From Bacteroidota bacterium (lineage in GTDB: Bacteria; Bacteroidota; Bacteroidia; Bacteroidales; ML635J-15), in assembly GCA_029558535.1 (NCBI GenBank), contig JAKQEK010000362.1, positions 1 through 64,000 of the forward strand: 64,000 nucleotides of DNA, given 5' to 3'. Shown in pieces: positions 35,874 through 44,238 of this stretch. Positions within the stretch are counted from its first letter, which is position 1. Each line of letters begins with the position of its first letter. A program made the position numbers and the translations under genes. The notes under the pieces are model-generated. The model was not told the DNA's origin. It saw only the letters and a program-made list of their open reading frames with translations, and made no database searches.

Positions 35874-37379
35874 ATGAAAAAGATTGTTTTATTCACTATT
35901 TGTATTTTATTGTTTTCATTTTTATTTTCTCAACAGATTAACGGAGTTGTATATCACAACGAAGATAACTTTAAAATTATCAAAGTTTGGGGAACACATG
36001 AAGAACGTGGTTATGCAACAGGCTATTTATTAGCTGCCGAAACCGAAGATTTGTATATTAATTATCTATTGCCACAGTTTGGTTCATATTATCAAACAGC
36101 CCGAGATATACTAGCAACAGATGTACATTTGAAAATAGATTCTGTTTATATTTATGAAGCAATGGCTATGGCAGAAGGCTTAACTGATAGCGGAGAGTTT
36201 GAAGATGAACTAGATTATATTGATGTTTTACTTGCCAATTGCTTTTTGGATTTTCAGAATTTTGTAGGAAAAGGACTTGGATTAGAAAACGGTTGTTCTT
36301 CTCTGATTAGTTGGGGAGCAGCAACCGAAGGAACAGAACTTGGTGGTAAATCGGTAATGTCACGTCACTTGGACTGGTCAGCACATCCGGCAGTATTACG
36401 TACTCAGGTTATTGTTATTCATTTCCCTACCGAAGGAGGTGAGCAGCCATGGTTATTGATTGGATTCGCCGGACAAATGTCTGTACTTTCAGGAGTAAAT
36501 GCTTCAGGAGTTGGTGTAATGCAACATATGCTTTCTGATGTATCGGCAGGTGCTGTTACTTTTTCGTCTTACGAACCTATTTGGTTTAGTTTGCGAAAAG
36601 CTCTTGAAATTAACGATTACAATTCGGACGGAGTTAATAATTGCCTGGATATCAATGCTGTAATTAATGAAAACACTCATGGATATGCCGATAGCTATAT
36701 TATTACAGGTGTTGCTCCATCAACAAATACTGATAATGAAAAGATAGCAACAATTATCGAAGTAGCTCCCTCTGTCCCATATATCACCATTCGCAATACC
36801 GAATATGAAGATGGAATTCCGGGAGATAATTTATATGCTGCCAATTCTTCAATAGCAAGAAATGATGCACTAAATTACTGCATAAGATATAATTCGGTAA
36901 AATCACACATGGGCGATGGAACATTGATAGGAAAACATGAAAACTGGAGCATAATGAATGATTACAGCAGCTCTTGTGCATTTAGCTATACCGGGAATAT
37001 TCAGTTTATACAATTTGCTCCCGAACAAAATTATTTAAAGCTTTCAAGACATACCACAACAGGAGTTCAGGCTTGTGAAAATACTCCGGTGGAGTATAGC
37101 TTAAATCAATTGTTTGAGTGGCCTGTGGAAATTAAAAAACAAAAATCTGAATCTAAAATCGATATATATCCAAATCCAGCAAAAGATAAAATTTCGATTA
37201 TTGTTCCTGAAAACACACTTGGAGATATATTATCTGTTTATTCCGCAAATGGATTATTAATTTACAAAAATGAACTTACTTCTAAAGAACATACTATTGA
37301 TATTTCTAAACTTGAAGCGGGAATTTATTTTATAAAGCTTCAATCAACCGGGCAGAAAGCAAAGTTTATTGTTGATTAG
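35874..37379 (+). CDS. T9SS-exported Cys-nucleophile (C45/NTN-hydrolase-like) protein
   Basis: A 501-residue secreted hydrolase. A signal peptide (ILLFSFLFSQ) is followed by a region with GTHEERGYATG, and then GLENGCSSLISWG, whose Cys (about residue 141) would become the N-terminal nucleophile after self-cleavage. HLDWS and VGVMQHML follow. This layout matches the C45 acyl-CoA:6-APA acyltransferase/ceramidase-like group of NTN hydrolases, which cut amide bonds in acylated small molecules. The C-terminus is a type A T9SS tail (IYPNPAKDKISI ... IYFIKLQS). The ATG at 35874 begins a signal peptide; the TTG at 35844 is rejected. Confidence 0.72.
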   Translation: MKKIVLFTICILLFSFLFSQQINGVVYHNEDNFKIIKVWGTHEERGYATGYLLAAETEDLYINYLLPQFGSYYQTARDILATDVHLKIDSVYIYEAMAMAEGLTDSGEFEDELDYIDVLLANCFLDFQNFVGKGLGLENGCSSLISWGAATEGTELGGKSVMSRHLDWSAHPAVLRTQVIVIHFPTEGGEQPWLLIGFAGQMSVLSGVNASGVGVMQHMLSDVSAGAVTFSSYEPIWFSLRKALEINDYNSDGVNNCLDINAVINENTHGYADSYIITGVAPSTNTDNEKIATIIEVAPSVPYITIRNTEYEDGIPGDNLYAANSSIARNDALNYCIRYNSVKSHMGDGTLIGKHENWSIMNDYSSSCAFSYTGNIQFIQFAPEQNYLKLSRHTTTGVQACENTPVEYSLNQLFEWPVEIKKQKSESKIDIYPNPAKDKISIIVPENTLGDILSVYSANGLLIYKNELTSKEHTIDISKLEAGIYFIKLQSTGQKAKFIVD

Positions 37380-37382
37380 ACC

Positions 37383-37400
37383 TTATCATTTGATAATTTA
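37383..37400 (+). terminator. Weak stem-loop after the C45-like gene
   Basis: TTATCA (37383-37388) pairs with TGATAA (37391-37396) with a 2-base loop, followed by TTT. Too small to be sure of. Confidence 0.3.
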
Positions 37401-37460
37401 ATTCTACACAATAAAAAATTATAACCATTAACAAATAAGTGCAGTTATCATTGAAAAGTA

Positions 37461-37468
37461 TATTTTTG
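37461..37468 (+). promoter_or_regulatory. -7 element (TATTTTTG) 7 bases before the DUF454 start
   Basis: TATTTTTG followed by 7 bases and ATG at 37476. It predicts a leader of only about 2-3 bases. Confidence 0.55.
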
Positions 37469-37475
37469 CTTACTC

Positions 37476-37844
37476 ATGATAAAATCTATTTACATAATTC
37501 TTGGCTGCCTGTCAGTATTTCTCGGAGTTTTGGGCATGATAATTCCAGGATTACCAACAACGCCATTCTTATTATTGGCAGCTTGGTTTTTTCTCAGATC
37601 AAACAATAAATTACATAAACTACTGATTAATAACAATATACTAGGAAATTATATCCGTAAATATGAAAATAATAAAGCAATAAGTATAAGAACTAAAATT
37701 TATTCAATTGCCATAATGTGGATTATGATTTCACTTTCAACTATTTTCTTAATCGAATCAAATTTTATAAAAGTTATTGTACTTATTGTTGGATTAATTG
37801 GAACTGTTGTTATGGGATTCGTTATAAAGACGTTCAAGGAATAA
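37476..37844 (+). CDS. DUF454 (YbaN family) membrane protein
   Basis: A 122-residue protein with three predicted membrane helices (about 5-22, 24-42 and 75-117). The family signature IIPGLPTTPFLLLAAWFFLRSN is clear (residues 23-44, written here as the core PGLPTTPFLLLAAWFF). YbaN/DUF454 proteins are inner-membrane proteins of unknown role. It stands alone, with a -7 box very close to its ATG. Confidence 0.83.
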   Translation: MIKSIYIILGCLSVFLGVLGMIIPGLPTTPFLLLAAWFFLRSNNKLHKLLINNNILGNYIRKYENNKAISIRTKIYSIAIMWIMISLSTIFLIESNFIKVIVLIVGLIGTVVMGFVIKTFKE

Positions 37845-38230
37845 AAGTATTTATTTAGTTGGGATAAGAAAATTCATAATCATAGAGAGTCTTTCCAAAA
37901 AAGCATGGTGCATAGGGCTATCAATACTTTTTATTTAGTTTATATTTCTTAACTTAAGAATCAATAAAGTCTATTTATAACTTTTATCTCTAGGCAACAT
38001 GCCCTTTACTACATGATTTTAAACTATCAAAAACTCAAAAATTGTATTAAAAAAAACATCCACCTAAAAAAACACTAATAATCTTTAAATGTTGATAGAT
38101 ATCCTAATTCTTAAAAAATCACTTTGCTGCTATTTCTATAATAAAATGTTAATACGCCATTTTTATTCGAAATAAATGTTAATTTTGTAACAAATCAATT
38201 AAATATAATATAAACTAAAACAATTTAATC
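37845..38230. other. Gene-free AT-rich stretch ahead of the SPFH gene
   Basis: About 385 bases with no coding frame of note. A TATTTAGTT word occurs twice (near 37850 and 37932). The -7 box of the SPFH gene (38180-38187) lies at the right end. I see nothing else in it. Confidence 0.6.
38180..38187 (+). promoter_or_regulatory. -7 element (TAATTTTG) for the SPFH gene
   Basis: TAATTTTG lies 43 bases before the ATG at 38231. No -33 TTG at the expected place. Confidence 0.5.
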
Positions 38231-39118
38231 ATGGAACCACAATTTTATTTTATTATTGGCGCTGTAGTTTTTGTATTTCTACTTGCAGGTATAAAAATTA
38301 TCAGACCAACACACAGAGGCTTAATAGAACGTTTGGGAAAGTATTACAAATTTGCAAATCCCGGTTTTCACTGGATTATACCAGGAATTGACAAACTATA
38401 CAAGGTCAATACAACAGAACAAATGGTTGATGCACAACCTCAGGAAATCATCACTAATGATAATCTTAATGCAAGCGTTGATGCTCAGGTTTATTTCAAA
38501 GTAAACACTGATGAAGAAAGTGTGAAAAACTCTCAGTATAATGTAAATAACTATCAGTGGCAAATTGTAAACCTTGCACGTACTACTTTAAGAAATATAA
38601 TTGGTACTTTGACTTTAAAGTCAGCAAACAGCGAAAGAGGAAAAATAAATGCAGAATTACACAAAACCCTATGTGACGAGACTAGAACCTGGGGTATTGA
38701 TATAGTTCGTACGGAGCTGAAACAAATTGATCCTCCGCGTGACGTTCAGGAAACGATGAACAAAGTTGTTAAAGCAGAAAATGAAAAAATTGCAGCAGTT
38801 GACTATGCTACTGCTGCTGAAACATCTGCAGATGGAACAAAAAGATCAAAAATTAAAGAAGCAGAAGGTTACAAACAGTCTAAGATACTACACGCTGAAG
38901 GTGAAGCAGAAGCAATAAAGTTAGTTAATGAGGCAGCTAATAAATACTTCGTGGGAAATGCGCAGATTCTTAAAAAACTTGAGACTCTCGAGGCTTCGCT
39001 TAAAAACAATGCAAAAATCGTTGTTCCTACAGGTTCTGATTTAGTTAACGTTATCGGAGACATGGCCGGTGTTTTACCTATCGAAAAGAAGAATACAAAA
39101 ACTGAAAAATCAGAGTAA
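38231..39118 (+). CDS. SPFH/band-7 (stomatin/paraslipin-like) membrane protein
   Basis: A 295-residue protein: an N-terminal membrane helix (about 5-22), then the SPFH domain (about 28-190, IRPTHRGLIERLGKYY and NLNASVDAQVYFKV), then a coiled coil (about 185-265) rich in Ala/Glu (AAETSADGTKRSKIKEAEGY). These proteins form oligomeric membrane scaffolds. Many relatives sit beside a NfeD gene, which is absent here. A strong terminator follows. Confidence 0.9.
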   Translation: MEPQFYFIIGAVVFVFLLAGIKIIRPTHRGLIERLGKYYKFANPGFHWIIPGIDKLYKVNTTEQMVDAQPQEIITNDNLNASVDAQVYFKVNTDEESVKNSQYNVNNYQWQIVNLARTTLRNIIGTLTLKSANSERGKINAELHKTLCDETRTWGIDIVRTELKQIDPPRDVQETMNKVVKAENEKIAAVDYATAAETSADGTKRSKIKEAEGYKQSKILHAEGEAEAIKLVNEAANKYFVGNAQILKKLETLEASLKNNAKIVVPTGSDLVNVIGDMAGVLPIEKKNTKTEKSE

Positions 39119-39138
39119 TTTAAAATAAACTATTTTGT

Positions 39139-39196
39139 AGAGATATTTGTTGAACAAAATTTTGTGTTTCTCAAATATCTCTTATTTTTGTTTTTT
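39139..39196 (+). terminator. Intrinsic terminator of the SPFH gene
   Basis: An 11-bp perfect stem (39139-39149 with 39172-39182, inner core GATATTTG/CAAATATC) is followed by a T-rich run (TTATTTTTGTTTTTT). It overlaps the promoter of the next gene. Confidence 0.8.
39161..39190 (+). promoter_or_regulatory. Promoter (TTTG-N18-TATTTTTG) for the Ig-like lipoprotein
   Basis: TTTG at 39161-39164 and TATTTTTG at 39183-39190, 18 bases apart. It shares sequence with the SPFH terminator. The start codon is 57 bases beyond. Confidence 0.55.
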
Positions 39197-39247
39197 ATTA
39201 AGGAGAAACAATACTCCTGATGAGTTAGTAAACTAAAACTTTAAAGT

Positions 39248-40735
39248 ATGAGAAAAATTAATTTAAAAAATGTATTTGCAATTACAATTATTGCAGTAAT
39301 AGGAATTTCTCTTTCGTTAGGAATTAATTCCTGTAAAAAAGAAGAAGAGACGGCTGATAAGAATTATGTTCTTGTTATCGAAAACGGAGCCCAAAAGATA
39401 AATCCTGATCAATCAATAACTTATTCTGCTATTCTGATTGATAAAGAAGGCAATGTAACAGAACCTACAGGTGTAACATGGAGTACTTCAGATGCTGCAG
39501 TTGCATCAATTTCGACTGCCGGTGTCATTAGTGCTGCCGGAGAAGGTATGGTTACCATTACCGCCTCTGTAACAATTGACGATGTTACTCTGACAGCAAA
39601 AGCCCCTCTTGGCGTTTACCTGCCATCAATGTTTACTGTCGCTCCCTGTGCCATTCTTTACGAAGTAGGAGGCAGCATTCAGCTCGAAGCTATTTATCTT
39701 ACAACAACAGGGGTTACCGAGCCAACATGTACTTATACTTCGAGTGATGCAACAGTTGCATCAGTTTCTGCTACAGGGCTTGTAAGTTTTAATAAAGCCG
39801 GAAGTTGTTACATTACTGTTACGGCAACAAATCTTAACGGACAGCCAACAACAGTTGTTCCTGTTACTGTTATAGCTCCCTATGTTGTTCCTCTGCCGGT
39901 TGTAAGAGTTGAGGTTACGCCATCATCAAAAGACTTATTCCAGAACGAAACAGCTCAGCTAACTGCAAAAGCTTATGACATTGATGGAAATCAGGTAACA
40001 GGCAAAACTCCGGTATGGACTACTGCCAATGCAGGTGTTGTTACCGTAAACAGTTCGGGCTTAGTTACTCCTGTCAATCCGGGTGAAACTTTTGTATATG
40101 CCTCTGTTGACGGAATGATAGGTCAGGCAAATATAATTGTAAACCCTGACACACTGGTTGTTGTTGAACCGTTCTATGTAAACATACCTGCCGGCAGTAC
40201 AAGACAGTTTTCTGCAAAGGCATATCATCTTACAAGAACATCCGCAACCGAAATCACCGGAGTAAACTTCGTATGGGAAATTCCAACTTATGGTTTTGAT
40301 ATGTTTGACATTGCAACCGTAAACAGTACAGGTCTTGTTACCATGAAGACAGATGCAATGCCGGGAATGATGACACTGGTAATTGCTTATGATGCTCAGA
40401 ATCCATACGTTGGAGGAGCTTCTGCTGTTATTGCAGCAATTGCTGATGACTGCGAATGTGGAACAGGAAATCCATCTGTACATCATATCACTGTAAATCA
40501 GTCAACAGTAAATCTGAATATGATGACTTCCACAACTTTCACGATAAATGCTGTTGCTTATGATGCATCTAACAATCCTGTTGCAGTTGACCTTGTTTAT
40601 TGTTCAAATAACATTATGACTGCAAGCATTACGGAAGATGGTATTATTATGGCTGCAGGACCCGGAGAAGCTATTATTAAAGTTTGTGCAGGAAGTGTTT
40701 ACACCGAAATCGTTGTAAATGTTGCAATGATGTAA
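39248..40735 (+). CDS. Lipoprotein with tandem bacterial Ig-like (BIG2) domains
   Basis: A 495-residue protein with a lipoprotein signal (SLGINSCKKEEE, lipid Cys near residue 29). About five Ig-like repeats of some 85-95 residues follow, each with the BIG2 rhythm such as VTWSTSDAAVASISTAG, CTYTSSDATVASVSATG and PVWTTANAGVVTVNSSG. BIG2 domains are found in surface adhesins. Here they are presumably displayed on the outer membrane. No catalytic domain was seen. The repeats are richer in GC than their neighbours, consistent with recent internal duplication or transfer. Confidence 0.85.
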   Translation: MRKINLKNVFAITIIAVIGISLSLGINSCKKEEETADKNYVLVIENGAQKINPDQSITYSAILIDKEGNVTEPTGVTWSTSDAAVASISTAGVISAAGEGMVTITASVTIDDVTLTAKAPLGVYLPSMFTVAPCAILYEVGGSIQLEAIYLTTTGVTEPTCTYTSSDATVASVSATGLVSFNKAGSCYITVTATNLNGQPTTVVPVTVIAPYVVPLPVVRVEVTPSSKDLFQNETAQLTAKAYDIDGNQVTGKTPVWTTANAGVVTVNSSGLVTPVNPGETFVYASVDGMIGQANIIVNPDTLVVVEPFYVNIPAGSTRQFSAKAYHLTRTSATEITGVNFVWEIPTYGFDMFDIATVNSTGLVTMKTDAMPGMMTLVIAYDAQNPYVGGASAVIAAIADDCECGTGNPSVHHITVNQSTVNLNMMTSTTFTINAVAYDASNNPVAVDLVYCSNNIMTASITEDGIIMAAGPGEAIIKVCAGSVYTEIVVNVAMM

Positions 40736-40758
40736 GATATCTTAAAATCAAATATATG

Positions 40759-40787
40759 ATGGGACATTATTTCAGTGTCCCATTTTT
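40759..40787 (+). terminator. Intrinsic terminator of the Ig-like lipoprotein
   Basis: An 8-bp perfect stem (ATGGGACA 40759-40766 with TGTCCCAT 40776-40783) has a 9-base loop and a run of T at 40783-40787. Confidence 0.88.
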
Positions 40788-40815
40788 GTTTATATTTACA
40801 TAAATTATTTCGATA

Positions 40816-42006
40816 ATGGCACAAACAGATAATAAAGTTGTTTTTATAAATGAAATTTCAAGCAGCTTAAACGAAAACAGATTTGTAAAACTAACTCTCT
40901 CACATTACACCGGTGGTGAAGAGCAGCTTAAAAACATTTACATTAAAAGAATTTTAGTTAAAAATGAATACAGACTAAGTTTTACATACCGCTATACTAA
41001 AAAAGACATTGTAAAAAACTTTCCAATAGACGAAGGGATCCGCTTTGTTGACCAGTTGATAGGAAATCAATTTTATATTGCAAATCTTATGACTACGGAA
41101 AATGATTTCGTTTACGAAAAATTTAGAGATAAAACGCGATTAAAAGTTCTAAAGCCAACAACAAATCAGGTTCCATCACTTTCGCACGACAAAGAAAAAA
41201 ACCGGATGATAAAAACTGATGACTCGAAATTATACTTACATCTGTTAGGAATAACTGATAAAACAGGCAAAGTCATAGCAAAATCTCAAGATAAATACAA
41301 ACAAATAAACAATTATATTGAAATATTATCTCCAGTACTTAAAGAATTCAAACCGCAAAGTACTCTTCGCATTGCAGATATGGGTTCGGGAAAAGGATAT
41401 CTTACATTTGGGCTTTACGATTACCTGAAAAATGAGCTACATTTTGATGTGAAAATTACAGGAGTTGAATTTCGTAAAGAATTAGTTAATTTATGCAACG
41501 AGATAACAGCAAAATCCGGATTTGCTTCACTAAATTTTGTAGAAGGAGAAATTCAAAACTATAATGTTGAAGCTTTAGATGTTATTATTGCTTTGCACGC
41601 ATGCGATACTGCAACAGATGATGCCATAGCCAAAGGCATAAAAACAGGTGCCGGGTTAATTGTTACCGCCCCTTGCTGTCAGCACCAGATTAGACAGGAA
41701 ATAACAAAAAATAAAACACAAAATACTTTGTCGCCGATAACCAAACATGGTATTTTTCTCGAAAGACAGGCAGAACTTTTAACTGATGGAATCAGAGCAT
41801 TAATACTGGAATATTTCGGTTACAAAACCAAAATAGTAGAATTTATTTCAGATGCTCATACTCATAAAAATGTAATGATAATTGCCCGAAAAACGAGTAA
41901 GACGCCTTCGCAGGATGAAATAAAAAATCAAATCAAAGATATTAAAATACAATTTGGCATTTCTAATCATTACCTGGAAAAATTGCTATTCGAAACCCTA
42001 TTATAG
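40816..42006 (+). CDS. SAM-dependent methyltransferase (Methyltransf_32-like)
   Basis: A 396-residue protein. The N-terminal half (1-165) is a family-specific domain (FVKLTLSHYTGGEEQLKNIY). The C-terminal half is a Rossmann methyltransferase: motif I LRIADMGSGKGYLTF (about residue 190), EFRKELVNLCNE, DVIIALHACDTATDDAI, then APCCQHQIRQE. The CCQHQ stretch is typical of the Methyltransf_32/GSTCD-like group, suggested to modify RNA, so an RNA substrate is possible. It ends ahead of a terminator and the sulfate cluster. Confidence 0.78.
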   Translation: MAQTDNKVVFINEISSSLNENRFVKLTLSHYTGGEEQLKNIYIKRILVKNEYRLSFTYRYTKKDIVKNFPIDEGIRFVDQLIGNQFYIANLMTTENDFVYEKFRDKTRLKVLKPTTNQVPSLSHDKEKNRMIKTDDSKLYLHLLGITDKTGKVIAKSQDKYKQINNYIEILSPVLKEFKPQSTLRIADMGSGKGYLTFGLYDYLKNELHFDVKITGVEFRKELVNLCNEITAKSGFASLNFVEGEIQNYNVEALDVIIALHACDTATDDAIAKGIKTGAGLIVTAPCCQHQIRQEITKNKTQNTLSPITKHGIFLERQAELLTDGIRALILEYFGYKTKIVEFISDAHTHKNVMIIARKTSKTPSQDEIKNQIKDIKIQFGISNHYLEKLLFETLL

Positions 42007-42022
42007 TATTCCAATACTTAAT

Positions 42023-42056
42023 TACGTATTTTTACTAAGCAAAAAGCGTATTTTTT
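42023..42056 (+). terminator. Likely terminator of the methyltransferase
   Basis: TACG (42023-42026) pairs with CGTA (42047-42050), and inside TTTTT (42029-42033) pairs with AAAAA (42041-42045). A run of six T follows at 42051-42056. Two small bulges make it imperfect. Confidence 0.55.
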
Positions 42057-42107
42057 ATAATGTAAAATGGATTCGATTTGAGTTCTTTTGTATCGTTATT
42101 AAGTTTT

Positions 42108-42443
42108 ATGGCTGTTAAAAAGAAAAGAATAAAAGAATCAAGCGAAGTTAGGGAGCGTCCTATTAAAAGTATCATTAAAACCATTACATGGCGAGTAGTT
42201 GCTTCAATTACAACTTTCTTTTTAGCCTATTTCTTTTTTCAGGATGACCCACAAGCTACTGAAAAAGCAACAGGAGTTGCTTCTGTTGAAATATTTCTTA
42301 AAATGTTCTTGTACTTTGTTCATGAAAGAGCTTGGAATGTTGTACGTTGGGGCAAAATGAGAGTTTATGTGCGTCACTATAATATGATTAGGAGAAGAGT
42401 AATTCGCAGAATTTTTATTGCACCAACAGCAGTTTCTGATTAA
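42108..42443 (+). CDS. DUF2061 membrane protein of the sulfate-assimilation cluster
   Basis: A 111-residue protein. A basic N-terminus (MAVKKKRIKESSEVRERP) leads to the DUF2061 pattern KSIIKTITWRVVASITTF, one or two membrane helices, and then FLKMFLYFVHERAWNVVRWG. DUF2061 proteins are often found in sulfur-assimilation clusters, and this gene is immediately upstream of cysH (9 bases). Function is unknown. The ATG at 42108 is the start; a TTG at 42078 is less likely. Confidence 0.78.
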   Translation: MAVKKKRIKESSEVRERPIKSIIKTITWRVVASITTFFLAYFFFQDDPQATEKATGVASVEIFLKMFLYFVHERAWNVVRWGKMRVYVRHYNMIRRRVIRRIFIAPTAVSD

Positions 42444-42448
42444 ATTTG
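42441..42448 (+). promoter_or_regulatory. TAAATTTG box 4 bases before the cysH start
   Basis: The box overlaps the DUF2061 stop codon (TAA 42441-42443) and is followed by CAAA and the ATG at 42453. It could be an internal, leaderless promoter, or chance because the operon already covers cysH. Confidence 0.35.
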
Positions 42449-42452
42449 CAAA

Positions 42453-43154
42453 ATGGATATAAATGAATTATTAAAGAAAATTTCACTTCTTAATATAGAA
42501 GACACATTGAAAGCAATAGCCGATGAATTCACAGGACAGGTTGTTTTTACAACCAGTTTTGGTATTGAAGATCAGGTCATTACAGACATTATTTGCAAAA
42601 ACGATATTCCGATTTCTATCGTCAGTATTGATACAGGGAGATTATTTTCCGAAACCTATAAAGTCCATCATGCAACTCTCGAAAAGTATAAATGTAAAAT
42701 TAAGGTTTACTATCCAAATAATGGATCTTTGCAAAAATTACTGACAGAAAAAGGTCCTTACAGTTTTTACGAATCAGTTGAAAACAGAAAAGAATGTTGC
42801 AATATTAGAAAAGTTGAGCCATTGGGTAGAGCACTAAAAGAAATGAATTGTTGGATTACAGGTATTCGTGCCGAGCAATCACCGGAACGCACAAATATGC
42901 AAATAATTGAAGAAGACAAAGGCTACAACATTATAAAATTGAATCCTATTTTTGACTGGACTTTGGATCAGGTTGTAAGTTACTTGGATAAAAACAATGT
43001 TCCATACAATAGTTTACATCATAAAGGTTACATTAGTATTGGTTGTGAGCCGTGTACAAGAGCTATTAAACCAGGAGAAGATTTTCGTGCAGGCAGATGG
43101 TGGTGGGAAAATAACTCCGGCAAAGAATGTGGATTGCATACTCATGGCAAATAA
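42453..43154 (+). CDS. cysH: Adenylyl-sulfate (APS) reductase, [4Fe-4S] type
   Basis: A 233-residue enzyme that reduces APS to sulfite and AMP with thioredoxin as donor. The PP-loop fold shows FTTSFGIEDQV and SIDTGRLFSET. The iron-sulfur ligands Cys115-Cys116 (KECCNIRKV) and Cys198/Cys201 (GCEPCTRA), present only in the APS-type, are all here, and the catalytic Cys226 is in GKECGLH. So APS is the substrate and APS kinase is not needed. It lies between the DUF2061 gene and cysD with 9 and 12 bases of spacing. Confidence 0.94.
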   Translation: MDINELLKKISLLNIEDTLKAIADEFTGQVVFTTSFGIEDQVITDIICKNDIPISIVSIDTGRLFSETYKVHHATLEKYKCKIKVYYPNNGSLQKLLTEKGPYSFYESVENRKECCNIRKVEPLGRALKEMNCWITGIRAEQSPERTNMQIIEEDKGYNIIKLNPIFDWTLDQVVSYLDKNNVPYNSLHHKGYISIGCEPCTRAIKPGEDFRAGRWWWENNSGKECGLHTHGK

Positions 43155-43166
43155 AGTATAAGAAGA

Positions 43167-44078
43167 ATGAATAATATTAAAATTGACACAAGACATTTAA
43201 GGCAACTCGAAAACGAATCTATTTTCATTATGCGTGAAATAGTTGCACAATTCGAACGTCCTGCTTTATTGTTTTCGGGGGGAAAAGATTCTATCGTTTT
43301 AGTACATTTAGCAAAAAAAGCTTTTTGGCCAGGTAAAATACCCTTCCCACTTTTGCATATTGACACAGGTCATAACTTTCAGGAAACCCTCGATTATCGT
43401 GATAATCTGGCAAAAGAACTTGGTTGTGAACTCTTAATTGCTTATGTCCAAGAGTCAATAGATAAAGGCAGATGTGTTGAAGAAAAAGGGGTAAATGCAA
43501 GCCGAAATAAACTTCAAACAGTTACTTTACTTGATGCTATAGAAGAATACAAACTCGATTGTGCAATAGGTGGTGGCAGGCGAGATGAAGAGAAAGCACG
43601 TGCCAAAGAAAGATTTTTCTCTCACAGAGATGAATTTGGACAATGGGATCCTAAAAACCAACGCCCGGAACTTTGGAATATTTTCAACGGACGTAAAAAT
43701 ATGGGAGAACACTTTAGAGTCTTTCCAATTAGCAATTGGACTGAACTTGACGTGTGGCAATATATTATGCAGGAGAAAATTGTAATGCCAAATTTATACT
43801 ATACACACCATCGCAAAGTTTTTAATCGGGATGGAGTATGGTTGGCATGGGCTCCTTTTATGCAGCTAAAAGAAACAGAAGAAATTGTCGAATTAGATGT
43901 GCGTTGCAGAACCATTGGAGATATTACATGTACAGGTGTAACTCTATCTACTGCAGATAATTTAAATGATATAGTTTCTGAAATAGCAGCATCAAGAATT
44001 ACCGAGCGTGGAGGACGCTCTGATGACAAACGTAGCGAAGCAGCTATGGAGGATAGGAAGAAGGAGGGTTACTTTTAA
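43167..44078 (+). CDS. cysD: Sulfate adenylyltransferase subunit 2
   Basis: The 303-residue catalytic subunit of ATP sulfurylase makes APS from sulfate and ATP together with the CysN GTPase. The PP-loop SGGKDS is at residues 37-42, followed by PLLHIDTGHNFQET, GGGRRDEEKARAKERFFS and LDVRCRTIGDITCTG, all family hallmarks. Length is normal. It follows cysH by 12 bases. Unusually, 160 bases with a large inverted repeat separate it from cysN. Confidence 0.96.
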   Translation: MNNIKIDTRHLRQLENESIFIMREIVAQFERPALLFSGGKDSIVLVHLAKKAFWPGKIPFPLLHIDTGHNFQETLDYRDNLAKELGCELLIAYVQESIDKGRCVEEKGVNASRNKLQTVTLLDAIEEYKLDCAIGGGRRDEEKARAKERFFSHRDEFGQWDPKNQRPELWNIFNGRKNMGEHFRVFPISNWTELDVWQYIMQEKIVMPNLYYTHHRKVFNRDGVWLAWAPFMQLKETEEIVELDVRCRTIGDITCTGVTLSTADNLNDIVSEIAASRITERGGRSDDKRSEAAMEDRKKEGYF

Positions 44079-44079
44079 G

Positions 44080-44120
44080 AAGTGCCTAGAGTGCACTAAA
44101 GTGTCTAGAGTGCCTAAAGT
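44080..44120. repeat. Left arm of the cysD-cysN inverted repeat
   Basis: A 41-base array of 9- to 10-base units of the form GTGCCTAGA/GTGCACTAAA begins two bases after the cysD stop. It can pair over about 27 bases, with one mismatch, with the right arm at 44192-44232. Confidence 0.85.
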
Positions 44121-44191
44121 AGTTATGAGGAATTAAAATAAAAATAAAAATTGGATTATTAACAAATATATAAAATTACAGAAGCCCAGGT

Positions 44192-44232
44192 ACTCTAGGC
44201 ACTTTAGTGCACTCTAGGCACTCTAGGCACTT
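44192..44232. repeat. Right arm of the cysD-cysN inverted repeat
   Basis: A 41-base array of the reverse-complement units (TCTAGGCAC, TTTAGTGCAC) ends 7 bases before the cysN ATG. A 71-base AT-rich spacer separates it from the left arm. The fold would bury the cysN ribosome-binding region. Confidence 0.85.
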
Positions 44233-44238
44233 AAAATT

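Noticed and set aside
40061-40486. A Cys-rich 141-codon frame antisense to the Ig-like lipoprotein
   Set aside because: It mirrors the repeat-rich coding strand, has no promoter or conserved motif, and the BIG2 frame on the plus strand is clear.
42005-42107. A possible riboswitch ahead of the DUF2061-cysH genes
   Set aside because: Only a terminator-like fold for the preceding gene is seen; no SAM or other riboswitch core could be recognised.
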